Shown here: piece by piece, positions 12,322 through 23,819 of the stretch
Position numbering within the stretch: position 1 is the first letter of the stretch
Layout: each line of letters starts with the position of its first letter
Assembly (NCBI GenBank): GCA_032622095.1
Contig: CP136066.1
Location: 111,619,319 to 111,683,318, forward strand
Reading direction: 5' to 3'
Length of the DNA: 64,000 bases
From: Siphonodentalium dalli
Taxonomy: Eukaryota; Mollusca; Scaphopoda; Gadilida; Siphonodentaliidae
Position numbers and translations under genes: made by a program
The notes under the pieces: model-generated
The model's input: the letters and a program-made list of their open reading frames with translations, nothing else
Told to the model about the DNA's origin: nothing
Database searches by the model: none

Positions 12322-12600
12322 TATATTTTTAGTTCCTCTTCCAAATGGTATATAATATGGAATATATTGTATATAATATGATCTGGGCATTCAAAAATTA
12401 AGTGGTCCTTTCACCCTTTCATGACTGGAGCTTCCTGAAATTTTGCGAAAACCCTGTGCCACTGCATTCTCTTATATATCTGAGTCTCCCCTAGGGAGAC
12501 TCGTAGGGGAGACTCGCATTTACAAGAGAATACATAGGCCTATCAATATTTACTTGACCTTGTAAGTCAGTGTATTCTCATATATATGCGAGGATCCCTA

Positions 12601-13469
12601 TAAATAACTAAAAAAAAAAAGTAAGTCCCCCCTCATATAATACAATGTATATGCTATAATATTCACCCGAGTGCATTGAAATTTTGAAGGAATTGAGAAC
12701 ATGATAAATGGAGTTCATTGAGTGAGTCAATTATCCCGACAATTTTGTAACCTCCTTCTGAATGTTGCTTAATTGGAAAATTTGCCTTTTTAAAAAATAC
12801 ACTTTCAACTTTGACACTCATCATAATCGCGTGTTTGATGGATTAACTGTCTGATCAGTGGTTGTTAAGTGTCACAGGCCTTATTACTTTTCTTGAACTT
12901 GACCAATTGTCAATCGGTAGGAATTTAGGACCATATCTGGTTCATTGCATTCACTTGAAAGGACCCTTATGGCAGACCAAACAAGTGTTATAGCCATAGA
13001 TTTTTTTAAGGCAAACAACCCTGCAAATTGGGTCGCTCGAAGGATGGGTGTTTCACCGAATATGACAAGAAAACTCTGTCACTTTCAAGAAACTGGCTAT
13101 GCGAAAGACTGCTTCAAAATTGGACAGTCTTCACATAGCCAATTTCTTGACAATGAGTTTTCTTATTGCTGTCGGTAAAAAAAAAAACAATTCTATGACT
13201 GACATGCTTTTATACGGAGGTGTTTACATCAAATACATCTATAACCCTTTCTTGGTCCTCCGTACAAGCCCCTTCGAGTAAATGCAGTTGACCAAATATT
13301 GGAGTAGTTCAAAGTCATGTCACTATATTCCCACAGAGTGGCAACTGGTCAATATCAAGAAACTCCCGGCCGGAATGATCACGCAGTTCAAAATTTCAAT
13401 GCGATCGGCAGAATAACATAGGGGCTACAGGGTATTATATGAGGGGGACTTACTTTTTTGAGGTGTTTA
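12601..13469. mobile_element. Tc1/mariner-like non-autonomous element with TA target site
   Basis: The ends are TAAATAACT...AAAAAAGTAAGTCCCC on the left and the reverse complement ggggacttacttttttgaggtgttta on the right. TA flanks each end. It interrupts a TTAA-type B element, whose two halves continue on both sides (12410-12600 and 13470-13537). It holds a degraded transposase N-terminus and an internal inverted repeat. Confidence 0.8.
12945..13178 (+). pseudogene. Degraded Tc1-like transposase N-terminus (helix-turn-helix)
   Basis: The frame reads ADQTSVIAIDFFKANNPANW, then VARRMGVSPNMTRKLCHFQETG. This resembles the first DNA-binding helix-turn-helix of Tc1/mariner transposases. No DDE domain follows. 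From 13055 the sequence folds back: 13126-13176 is a diverged inverted copy of 13055-13111, so the frame turns into its own antisense. TTG starts the frame; there is an ATG at 12969. Not a functional gene. Confidence 0.5.
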
Positions 13470-13904
13470 TAAGAGAATGCATTGGCACAGGATCTGTTAT
13501 TGCTGCACCAGTGCAGCTCCTGTCATGAAAGGGTTAATGAATCCATTTACGTAGCGAACATACAATGGCCTTTAAATTTGTTTTTAATTTCTTCATAGGG
13601 CATATGACACCATTGTTTTCCTGTCCTCCAACAAGAAAGCATGCAAACCCAACTGCAACAAATTTGGGGGCATATGAGGGTTAGCATACTGGTCTTCCAC
13701 CTTGTACTGTACTCTTTAACACATGTGTGTTGCATGACCCCCTTGATAATGTCCCTTGTCCAAGGGAAACCCCACTGTTCACTTGCAATTCAAATATTTT
13801 TGTCACGGTTAATAGGTTTAATTACACATAGCTGGGGTTGCTATATTAGAGGCACAAACACATCAAATCCCTCAGTGATCATCCATCCAAGCCAAAACCA
13901 TGCA

Positions 13905-14262
13905 TAACTAAATTCACCCTCTGGTGACCTCATTCTGCTTAGGCCTCATTTTCTGTAGAAAGTATCTTTATTATCAAATTAACAAGTTTTAGTTTCTTCT
14001 TCACAAATATTCTTCTTCTTTTTTAGTTTTAGTTTCTCTTTGTCACCAAATTGGCCGACAACACATTGCATAATCAAGATGCCCAATGGGTGCACATCAC
14101 AATATTCACCATCTGGGAACTTAATCTGAGTTTTGACTATGTAGAATGAGGCCCCCAGAGGACGAGTTTGGTGATGCCAGCCCGCTGTGCAGAGTAGCGT
14201 AACTAAATTCACCCTCTGGGAATCTCATTCTGCAAATGTTCTGCACCGTATTCTCAGGCCTG
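13905..14262 (-). mobile_element. hAT-like MITE family E, reverse copy
   Basis: Core in reverse (cattgcataatcaagatgcc) and a hairpin at 14140-14235. Ends ctgcaccgtattctcaggcc; the opposite terminus is cut short. Confidence 0.78.
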
Positions 14263-14307
14263 CTCATGCTATTACTAATTGAAGCATCTCATGACGCAGA
14301 ACAGATA

Positions 14308-14524
14308 TACAGTAATGCCCTAAATAATTGACTCCTTAACCACAGCAGTATTATGGGTAACTTTTCAGGATTTAGTCGGAAATATGGCTTGTTGCCATTC
14401 ATCGGAAAGCTCTCAGTGAGAGCTTTCCGATGAATGGCAACAAGCCATATTTCCGACTTAATCCTGAAAAGTTACCCATAATACTGCTGTGGTTAAGGAG
14501 TCAATTATTTAGGGCATTACTGTA
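14308..14524. mobile_element. MITE family A, copy 4 (near-perfect palindrome)
   Basis: 217 bp, two arms of about 105 bp pairing almost throughout around a GCTCTCAGTGAGAGC centre. Both arms carry the same atactgctgtgg variant, evidence of arm homogenisation. Confidence 0.93.
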
Positions 14525-15137
14525 ATTGTCAAGAACATACTTGCCCATAGTAGTTTCGAATCCCATTCAAAAAGAGGCTTATAGAATGTAAATCATATGA
14601 AATTTGAAACAAGGCCAATGGTCAATGATCCTGTTTGTTTTTAATTAATTCAGCAAAAAATTGGGTATGTCTACCTCGATCGGCAACTAATGAAGTTACA
14701 AATAGTTCAACAACTAACATTTGTCATATCTAATAGAAGTACATGTGAAAGGAAATATCAAGAAAATATAACATTTTCACACTTCCTGTCTGATCTGTGC
14801 TCAAAATTGCTAAGTTAATATAAATGTGCCTGTTTTTCAAAGCATAAGCTGAAAAAAATGTCAATTATATTGAATTTTAGTTTAAGAACAGCTGCGCGGA
14901 ATAACGACAGATTCCGATTAGTGCCAGTAACTTGGTCAGGAAGTAATCTCAAGTCAAACCTCCAGGGGAGAGTTCAGACACAAGACGCAGAAGTTACTAA
15001 ACTGGTTACCGATATATTACATCTGCTAATGTATCGACTCAATATTGAGCGACTGTGCTCCGATCATGTTAACTAATGAATTGGCAAATTTGTCGTGACT
15101 GGTGTCAAGTGAGCCTTGAATTTTATTTTTCATTCCG

Positions 15138-15160
15138 CCCCCCCCCCCCCCCCCCCCCCC
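15138..15160. repeat. 23-base poly-C
   Basis: Uninterrupted C run, 67 bp left of a B-type MITE. Confidence 0.9.
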
Positions 15161-15226
15161 TGTTAAACTGTGATGCAAATTTTCGCAGTGTATTCTATTA
15201 AAACAACATTTGGTGGGAACCTTGTT

Positions 15227-15687
15227 TTAACCCTTTCATGACTGGAGCTGCGCTGGTGCAATATTAAAGACCCTTTGCCAATGTATTGGCCTAATATTTT
15301 TTATCAACTTTCTTACATTCTTTAACAATTTATCATTTTTTCTTATATTCTTTAACAATTTTATCATTATTTTCATTTTTTCTTACATTCTTTAACAATT
15401 TTTAATCAATTTCTCTTACATTATTTATCAATTTTTATCATTTTTTTGTTAGTCTTTAACAATTTTTATCATTATCGTTATTTCTTATATTCTTTAACAA
15501 TTTTTTATCATTATTTTCATTTTTTCTTACATTCTTGAACAATTATAAAAAATAATATAAAATTTCTTAGTCAAATGCATTCTCTTATATATGCGAGGCG
15601 ACATATGGTCAACTCACATATATAAGAGAATGCATTGGCACAGGATTTTAGCTAAAATTCAGGAAGCTCCAGTCATGAAAGGGTTAA
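15227..15687. mobile_element. TTAA-type MITE family B with internal minisatellite
   Basis: TTAACCCTTTCATGACTGGA at the left and the complement at the right. Between 15295 and 15545 it holds a degenerate array of tcttacattctttaacaatt units that other copies lack. Confidence 0.85.
15295..15545. repeat. Degenerate T-rich minisatellite
   Basis: About six units with tcttacattctttaacaatt cores and variable atcatt linkers. It expanded inside a B-type MITE. Confidence 0.75.
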
Positions 15688-17187
15688 ATGGAATGCTTAC
15701 AATAATTAAATGCTCGAGGTTTTTTTTAGAAGGGAATATCCCTTGTATCAAGCTTGATGGTGACATACCCAAACATTTGCGAGGCTAGACTCAGAAATTT
15801 GATTTCAAGAAAGTGACCGGTATGTGACCTTTGTTTGGAATGATTTACAGAATAACCTTTAATTTTCTGCTGTCCTTGCCCGTTTTGGTCTGGAAATGAC
15901 ACGTTGTGGTTGTGGAATAGTTAACAGTGGAACATCTGTGCAACCTGGAGGAAATACAAGGTTCTTCCATGTATATATGCGTATAAATTCATAACCCATT
16001 ATTGATACGTCACTGTTGATTCGACCTGCATGGATACGAGCACTCAGAAAGTAGCTGTCAATTAGCCTGTATTTACATAAGGTCTGTGTGGAGTGTCCTA
16101 ATTATATGCTGGAACTTTCCCCGTCCCAATCCTTCTTGATGGCAGTCGACGGAAAATTATATATTGGAATTCTATATTATGCCCCATTGACGACTTGCGG
16201 TTGCAGAACTCCTTTGCATTCTATGCTCGTCTCTATTGTGCTATGACAATACTGAGAAAACTTAAGTTTACCCAGGTATTGAATTGAGAATTCCGCCCAT
16301 TTTGTTTGTCTTTATATCGAATATATTTTAGGAAGAAATAATGGACCGCGATTTGTTTGGATAATTATAAGTAAACGGAACCTATATTGTGTCGATGGAG
16401 GATAGTGGATCTATTGTTTCCCACGTCCAATTAGCCTCTCTTAGTAGCATACCCACCGAGTGCAATTCACTTCATACTTGATTGTTTCTCCGTTGCTATT
16501 GAATTGGGGTAGGCTTGTTTGCCCCACCCGGTGGTCTGCAGAATTAACATGATAAAGATCCGTGTCTTCCATTAAGCTAGCTAGCATGTCTGCTTCATGT
16601 GCATGACTTAAAAAGTACAAATTTTGCATAATGTTCAAAATCAAAAGCTATATCAGTTTTCACTAACAATTATAATAACATGAGAGCGAACTCTTTTCTA
16701 TCACCAAAATGTTTGATATATAAAGAGATGTATTCAGTGTTCTGAGAGAAGACCTCCATTTACAAAATAAACAAATTTAATTTAACATTATTTTCTGTCG
16801 TGTTCTGTTGACAAATCTTAATATAACTAGACCCACAAAAATAATATCATTTTGTTATTGAAAACATTACAAGATAATATTTTATTGTATTTTATGTGTC
16901 ACTTCCTGTTTCAAACATGTTATATTGTACACTAGAATGTTAATAAAACGTAAAATAGGTTTTGTAAAAGTTATCCAGGAACCCTGAATACATGTGAATA
17001 AATGTGTTGATCTGAAATTATTCACCAGTTTTAATCAGAAAATGATTTTTAACTGAAAATTCATATTTAATTATCACTATGGTGCAATATTTGGAATCAT
17101 CTTCAAATTCAGAATCACTTTACTTTTGAAGACGGTCATTCCCAGATCCAAATGTGAAAAGAGTAAATAGCTAATGAGATTTCAAAA
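15688..17187. other. Unremarkable intron sequence
   Basis: Part of the 16.5-kb intron 11166-27705. No palindrome, tandem repeat or coding signal found; a small exon of length 3n+1 could hide here or elsewhere in this intron. Confidence 0.45.
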
Positions 17188-17195
17188 GGAATGGC

Positions 17196-17449
17196 CAAGC
17201 CTTGAAATAGTGTGTCTGTCATTTGCAGAATGAGGTCCCCAGAGGGTGAATTTAGTGATGCTACCCTTCATAGCGGGCTAGCATCACCAAATTCACCCTC
17301 TGGGGACCTCATTCTGCTTACACCTCAGCAGAATGAGGTCCCCAGAGGGTGAATTTGGTGATGCTAGCCCACTATGCTGGGTAGCATCACTAAATTCGCC
17401 CTCTGGGGACCTCATTCTGCAAATGACAGACACACTATTTCAAGGCTTG
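17196..17449. mobile_element. hAT-like MITE family E, short 254-bp copy with exact 8-bp duplication
   Basis: CAAGCCTTGAAATAGTGTGT ... complement. GGAATGGC lies on both sides (17188-17195 and 17450-17457). Two hairpins back to back; the long core is deleted. Confidence 0.92.
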
Positions 17450-17807
17450 GGAATGGCATCTGTTAGAATATATCATACAAAAACCTCATAAACATCCCAA
17501 AAAAATCCCCCTAATACATTGGCCCATGTCTCCCAGAAATGTGTTTGATTGCTACATAATTTTGCATATGTAACCTTTATGATTATAATCATATTTGCAT
17601 GTGTAACTTTTATGATTATAAGCAACATTATAATCCGAAAAATTTCAAATTAAAGAATCGCAGTTGAGAGATCAATCCACATTATTCAATCACTAACCAT
17701 GTTGTTGCAAATACCAATATCCTTATTGAGTGCCCGTATCATTCTAAAATTGTAGATATGGAATTTGCATGAGTCTGGCAAGGTAAGTCATTCGACAAAC
17801 TGGATTC

Positions 17808-18068
17808 TTAACCCTTTCATGACTTGAGCTGCACTGGTGCAGCATTAAATACCCTGTGCCAGTGCATTCTCTTATATATGCAAGTCTCCCATAGGGAGCC
17901 TCACATATATACGTGAATGCACTGCTTACAAGGTAAAGGCAAATGTTGCTAGCCAATTTATTCTCTTATATATGCGAGGCTTCCTATGGGAGACTCACAT
18001 ATAGAAGATAATGCATTGGCACAGAGTTTCCGTAAAATTTCAGGAAGCTCCAATCATGGAAGGGTTAA
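17808..18068. mobile_element. TTAA-type MITE family B, full copy
   Basis: TTAACCCTTTCATGACTTGA ... catggaagggTTAA. Two hairpins in tandem, with agtctcccatagggagcctc and gaggcttcctatgggagact loops. Confidence 0.88.
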
Positions 18069-18430
18069 TGCACTCATAATGCAAAATTTGGTTTGACAAC
18101 TTGGGCAGGGTAAGTACGATTGTGATCACCAGGAGCCGCTCATGTTCACGATTGGTCAGGGTGACATGCGTGGCATATTTGGTATTAAAGGCCCCCTCTG
18201 TGATTGGTAAGTGGTTGTGTTCTTTGTTATTGTCCTCTTAACTTTGTTATTGTGATTTTTGAAAAATGCCCTGTTTTCATGTAATTGGTATTCAATATAC
18301 ATTCAAGCGTAATGCTACTTACATGGCTATTTAATATTCTCATGGTAGATCAGTTTTCAGGCAGAGGATACTTACGGAAAATTTCATATCAATGGGACCC
18401 ATATATTTGTAAAAATAACTCAAAATATTA

Positions 18431-18500
18431 GGGGGAATTACAGACCTAAAAAAAAAAGTAAGTTCCCCCTGGGAAACTTACTTTTTTGTGGTCTTATCTA
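18431..18500. repeat. Inverted pair of Tc1-like ends
   Basis: acctaaaaaaaaaagtaagt then gggaaacttacttttttgtg: two ends of the 12601-type element almost touching. A single similar end is at 19268-19284. Confidence 0.6.
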
Positions 18501-19685
18501 GATTTTCAGTAAGATTTACACATGAATCAGACTTGTCTAATCGGCTATTACTGACACTGAAGGGGGTAATGTTACCCATGATTGTGGCTTGAGCGACTTC
18601 ATTGGTGGATGTCAAACTTCAAATTCCCAATTGCACACCCCTTCCTCCCTGACTTGACCAACCTTCAATTCTCAGTAAATGTTATGCCGCCTTTTATGCC
18701 ATTTCTCCCTCAGTCTTGAGTCAGAATTTTCTCACTGGTGTTTAATATTTTCCAAGCTTTCGTTAAAATTTTCTATCTTTAATGCCAGAACAAATATTTT
18801 CGGAGTTTCAAAACATGCAATATAAATGTAATATCAACTAGCTTTAAATGACAAACGGTTTTTGAGATGAGGATTCACAATCGGCCCCACCCCCACACCC
18901 ACATTGGGGGGTCCCACTATAGAATGAGCTTTTCATGGATTAATAGCCCTTCATGTGTGATTACATGCATTTTAATTTTAACCATACACCAGGTCATTTA
19001 TTAAATAAAGTGTTCACCAAGACACCAACCATTGAGGACTATATGCCAGAGTGGATTGAAGTACACAAAATCTTAAACTAATTAATCAATGCACTGTCAA
19101 GGCGTAAATAACCCACTCAATACTCAATAAAATTAGGTTATATTGGTCCATGTTTGATGACCCCCCCCCCCCCTACACAGCACTGTTTTGTTGATATCTC
19201 TGTTGAGTACAAATTGCACATTGTTTCTTCTTGTTTCCACTAATCCAGCATATGAATCATGAGGAGCCCTTACTTTTTTGAAGGCTCCCCATACAAATAC
19301 ATAACTCTATGTCAATTCTGCCCCTCTGTACTCTTCTATAGAAACTTGTATAACGAAGCAATATCTTTGGAAATTGACATCTTTTAACTTTAATATTTCA
19401 CTCTCATATACTGTCAATATATGCTACTAACAATTCACAGAATATAAAATAATTTACAAACTAACAACAAAAAGAATAGTTCAGAAAGCAAAAATATAAT
19501 TGTTTCTAGTAACTTTTGATTGAGAAGTTTTCATAAAACCTACACATAATGTATAATTGTGCTTATATTAACGTCACCATAAACCCATTCTTCACTGAAT
19601 ACTCATTGACAAGTTTATAGTGCTATGATGTTCTGATAAAAGCTTCAACGAGCTGCCTTGTCTGAACATCTCCCACCGAAGAGTA

Positions 19686-19810
19686 GGAATCCTTCTGCAC
19701 TGTGTTATCTCTTCTTCTGTCTTCCTTGTGTTTATATTTCATGAACGTCCCACCCGATGAATAATGATCCATTCCAATGTATATATTTTTATTCCAATGT
19801 ATATATTTTT
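19686..19810 (-). mobile_element. Family D fragment ending at a poly-C run
   Basis: ggaatccttctgcactgtgt ... gaataatgatccattccaat, D sequence reversed. Its normal right end is missing; attccaatgtatatattttt is duplicated and then 17 C follow. Confidence 0.65.
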
Positions 19811-19814
19811 TATA

Positions 19815-19831
19815 CCCCCCCCCCCCCCCCC
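19815..19831. repeat. 17-base poly-C
   Basis: Uninterrupted, at the broken end of a D fragment. Confidence 0.9.
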
Positions 19832-20099
19832 AGGGCTCGCGCTGCCATTTGCCAATGGCAAACATATTTTCATTTGGCAAAAATTTTGGCAAGTGGTTTT
19901 TTAAATTATGTGATGTGAACTATCTAGTAATAAAACATCATCAAAAATGGATTATCCATTATGCGTACCGACTTAGAGACAATGCAAATGGAAATCCGAT
20001 CAACAAATCTATCAACCTAGGGGTCAGCAGTGATATGTCGAAAGTTTTTTGAAATTTGCTGATAAAAATTTTATTTGGCAAGAGAAAATTTGGGTCCAG

Positions 20100-20590
20100 A
20101 GCCAACCGTGCCCCCTCCCCGTAATTGAGTTATGGGGGGTATATAGAAATCGGCTTGTCTGTCTGTTTGTCCATCGGTCTGTCCGACACAACTTCGTCCG
20201 AGCTTTTATTCCCCCATTTTTCGGTCAATGTTTTTTAGCTTGGCACAGATTTTCAGAACCATGGGAACCTATGCATGGGAACCTATATCCCCCTTTCTCA
20301 ACAGAGAAAACTTTCTGTAGATGCATTTTCTTCGAGCTTGTATTCCTACATTTTTTAGTCAATTTTGTATTAACTTTGCACAGATATTTAGTGCCATAGG
20401 AACCTCTGCTATTATGAGGCCTTTTTTGTGGAGTTCTCCCCAGTTTTCGACACAAAATTGTTCGCAACACGCAGAACTCTGTCCAAGCTTGTATTCCTAC
20501 ATTTTACATTCATTTTTTTTTTAAACTTGGCACAGAGGCCGATTGGGCAATTTTGTTTGCAGTTTTTATAGATATTTGGACCATTTTCTA
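20100..20590 (+). repeat. Dispersed repeat with tandem submodules
   Basis: gtctgtctgtttgtccatcg opening and three related modules, each with gagcttgtattcctacattt and ttggcacagat. Similar blocks with gtctgtccgtc runs are common in mollusc genomes. Confidence 0.6.
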
Positions 20591-20724
20591 ATTTCAGTGG
20601 CCATTCTTTGGAGATCTATCAGCTGAGGTAAAATATAAATACGATCATACCACAACTTCTTCCCTCATTGTACCACGAAAAGAATGATTGGGGAACAACT
20701 CAAATCAGTGTCAGTCTGTCCATC

Positions 20725-20943
20725 TACAGTAATGCTCTAAATAATCGACTCCTTAACCACAGCAGAATTATGGGTAAAACTTTTCAGGATTTAGGCGGAA
20801 ATATGGCTTGTTGCTATTCATTGGAAAGCTCTCACTGAGAGCTTTCCGATGAATGGCAACAAGCCATATTTCCGACTAAATCCTGAAAAGTTACCCATAA
20901 TTCTGCTGTGGTTAAGGAGTCGATTAATTAGGGCATTACGGTA
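20725..20943. mobile_element. MITE family A, copy 5
   Basis: 219 bp full palindrome ending cattacggta. With copy 6 it forms a local tandem duplication that includes the left flank (caaatcagtgtcagtctgtc). Confidence 0.9.
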
Positions 20944-21025
20944 GGTTCCTGGCCCAGAACTAACCCTTCCATGACCGGAAAGAATGAATTGGTTAACTAC
21001 TCAAATCAGTATCGGTCTGTCCATG

Positions 21026-21191
21026 TACAGTGATGCTCTAAATAATCGAATCCTTAACCACAGCAGAATTATGGGTAAAACTTTTCAGGATTTAGTCGGA
21101 AATATGACAAGCCATATTTCCGACTAAATCCTGAAAAGTTACCCATAATTCTGCTGTGGTTAAGGAGTCGATTAATTAGGGCATTACTGTA
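21026..21191. mobile_element. MITE family A, copy 6 (centre deleted)
   Basis: 166 bp. The loop-proximal part of both arms is missing, leaving ggaaatatgacaagccatat at the centre. The left flank matches that of copy 5. Confidence 0.9.
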
Positions 21192-21205
21192 TGTGTGCAT
21201 CCGAC

Positions 21206-21328
21206 TTACCCTTCCAGAGCATAACTCTAGTTTGTAAAACATTTCCGCACTGGTTATCCTAGTCCCGTCTGGACAGCCCACCTCTAGTTATGCTGATGGG
21301 AGAATTAATTTGGCAAAGAAAGGGTTAA
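21206..21328. mobile_element. Possible small TTAA-type element
   Basis: TTACCCTTCCAG at the left, gcaaagaaagggTTAA at the right, with agcataactctag / ctctagttatgct as imperfect inner arms. Confidence 0.4.
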
Positions 21329-21497
21329 AAATAATGCCTGAGAATATGAGAAAGATGCATACTTCACCAAGGTACTAAAATTACCTATTATCCAATTATC
21401 TATTGTGCACTAAATTTACCTATTATGTGAAAGAAATTGCTAGAACAAAAATGTGTCCGGTATTATTCTCCCAATCATTGCACAAGTATTGTTAGGA

Positions 21498-21716
21498 AAA
21501 GTTCAGATAATAAGTTCAACAAACGTTTGCTGAACTTATTATCTGAACATTTACATCCAATGGCAATGATTAGGAATCATTCTGCACTTGTATTATCTAT
21601 TTGTCCATCCATTGTCTGCTTATATTCCCAAACACCCCTCCAGATGAATACTAGAGAATTCCAATGTATACTTTTATAATTGTGTGGGAGAAACCATTTA
21701 GTAAATAAAGGGTTAA
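21498..21716 (-). mobile_element. TTAA-type MITE family D, reverse copy
   Basis: Right end ccatttagtaaataaagggTTAA. The left part is the inner hairpin gttcagataataagttcaac with its complement (21499-21548). The left terminal repeat is not clear. Confidence 0.75.
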
Positions 21717-23157
21717 CTTAAAAGTGTTTTTTGCAAAAATGTATCTTCTGCTTTGTATATGCTATTTTCAACTTCCCCAACTCCAGCTTGTATAAATACT
21801 TGTGAAAAATTGTTCAAACAAAATTGCACTCAGGAGGGTTCGTGTGGGTCCCATCGGCGGCAATGTACTCATCAATCTCATATATCTCTCATTAACTAGA
21901 CTCTTGTAGTCATTATGGCTGTTAAATTGCACACAATAATCATAACTTGTGACAAATTCCCCACAGTCTTTTTTATTGCGGTATCGATATTCGCTTAAAT
22001 GATTCCTTTATTTATAAATTATTGAAAACTGTTTGTTTAATACAGGTAGATGAGATCGGTTACCGTAGCAACAATTCAGTCTATTGATTTCCGTCATCCC
22101 TTGTGAAGATTTCTCGGTTCAACAGGTGTAAATTGTCTTATCATTATGGAACACAGGGCCAAAACGAATCAGCTGACAAAAACCATGAGACATCATACAT
22201 CGATTCAGACTCTTTGTGTGTCCCACAGCCCAGAACTACTTCTTTAAAAGGTCCCTCCGTTCTAAACCTCTTAGAAAAGTACTTGAGTGTAGTCCAGTCC
22301 TTGAGCAGTAACTTTCTTTTCTATTTGTTGTAGACAGGCCAGATGAGGAAGCACATATGTCGCAAGGGGAGGGGGCTGGGCTTGTTACATAAAGGATGGG
22401 TGTCTCACCCCTCCCATATCATGAGAAAAAAATTCAACTGTTATAAATTCATGATTTATTTTTACACACACCTTTCATACTTGAGAATATAGATTAACAT
22501 TGCTCTGGTTTATTCTCCGATTCAGTTCTGAAAGTATTCATTGAAATAGCATGTTTGGATACAGCTGCATCACTGCACTCATATGACTCTTATTCATTAA
22601 CTTATATGGAATGTACCAATAAAAAGTTCAACAAACTTAGTATCTAAATATTCCCCAAGTGGAGAGCTTTTTCTTTACCAATTTTACACTCACCCAGCAA
22701 ATTTCTACTAATCAGTCATTCACAACATCATGAAAATCCGGATGGGCATTTATAATATTATGGACAAATTTATAAAAGCTTATAATTAAAGGGATATTGT
22801 GCACTATACTATATGACTCGACTCATAAACTCATTTTCGTTATAATTCCCATGTTATTTACGTTGTTCATAGAGCACATGAGTGTATTTTGCACTCATCC
22901 ATTCATTTGTTGCATATATTCTGTTGAGTATAATAGGAGATGGTCCTATAAATGGTCGGATTTAGTGTACAGTGCCCCATTAAGATTATAATTTAATGGC
23001 CGTGATTATAATTTAATGGGTCGTGAGTGCATAAATCTTTTTTAGGAGTCTAATAAGTCTAAAACTGATAAATTTATTTTAGATTCGATGTCGGCCTTTC
23101 TTTGTAGAAAATATACTATAGTAATCTTTAACCCCTGTTTTTCTAAATACTCAATGA

Positions 23158-23527
23158 TGAGTTTAGTGTGACTGTCATTTGCAGAATGAGATCCCCAGAG
23201 GGTGAATTTATGATGCTATCCTGCATAGCAGGCTGGCATCACTAAATTCACCCTCTGGGGACCTCATTGTGCATGGCCTCATCTGCTATGGGAGACATAG
23301 TCTCAGATTGAAGTTCCCAAACGGTGAATATTGTGATGTACACTCATTGGGAACCTCGATTATGCAATGTGTCGTCTGCCAATTTGGGGGTATAGAGAAA
23401 CTAAAGTAAAAAAGAAATAGAATCTTAAGTCTCTATAGAAATGTGATAATAAATAAACTTTCCAGAGAAGATGAGGCCAAAGTAGAATGAGGTCCCCAGA
23501 GGGCGAGTTTAGTGATGCTAGGCCTCT
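23158..23527 (+). mobile_element. hAT-like MITE family E, copy lacking right end
   Basis: gagtttagtgtgactgtcat, hairpin, core, then a half-hairpin ending tagtgatgctaggcc before a TTA-rich microsatellite. Confidence 0.8.
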
Positions 23528-23569
23528 ATGTTATTATTTATTATTATTATTATCAGGCTAATATAATAT

Positions 23570-23779
23570 GTTCAATAAACTGCCATAGGCCATTAATTTT
23601 TTTAAACTTATTATCCAAACATTTCCCTCCAATAAATAGGGCTCCATCTGCTCCATCATCTTTTCGTCTGTCTGCCATCTGTTCATTGTTCTTGGGCACC
23701 TCCCCAAATGAATAATAGACCATTCCAATATATACTTTATAACTGAATGGGAGAATCCATTTAGTAAAGAAAGGGTTAA
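23570..23779 (-). mobile_element. TTAA-type MITE family D, reverse copy
   Basis: aacttattatccaaacattt ... gggagaatccatttagtaaa, ending aaagggTTAA. The left end is lost near a ttattattattattatcagg run. Confidence 0.75.
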
Positions 23780-23819
23780 AGAAATTTATTAACTTAAACC
23801 AACCAATAAATGATGTACA

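Larger units (their letters stand above)
11202..12411. mobile_element. 1.2-kb inverted-repeat element with nested palindromes
   Basis: AAAGGCCCACTTAATTTTCG (11202-11239 arm) pairs with 12373-12411. A second inner pair is taccatttgaaagaggaa (11819) and its complement (12333). Contains the hairpin 11266-11430 and A copy 3. Starts 36 bp past the exon at 11165. No target duplication found. Confidence 0.6.
12410..13537. mobile_element. TTAA-type MITE family B split by a Tc1-like element
   Basis: Left half 12410-12600 (catgactggagcttcctgaa to gcgaggatcccta), right half 13470-13537 (ataagagaatgcattggcac to gaaagggTTAA). The split is mid-hairpin, so the Tc1-like insertion is younger. Confidence 0.8.

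Noticed and set aside
14858-15076. 72-codon frame with ATG (MSIILNFSLRTAARNNDRF)
   Set aside because: Looked somewhat protein-like and was tested as the missing 3n+1 exon, but I found no acceptor-donor pair with fitting phase and no known domain.
22103-22333. 76-codon frame (SADKNHETSYIDSDS region)
   Set aside because: No domain, no clear start, no convincing splice sites; left as possible but unsupported.
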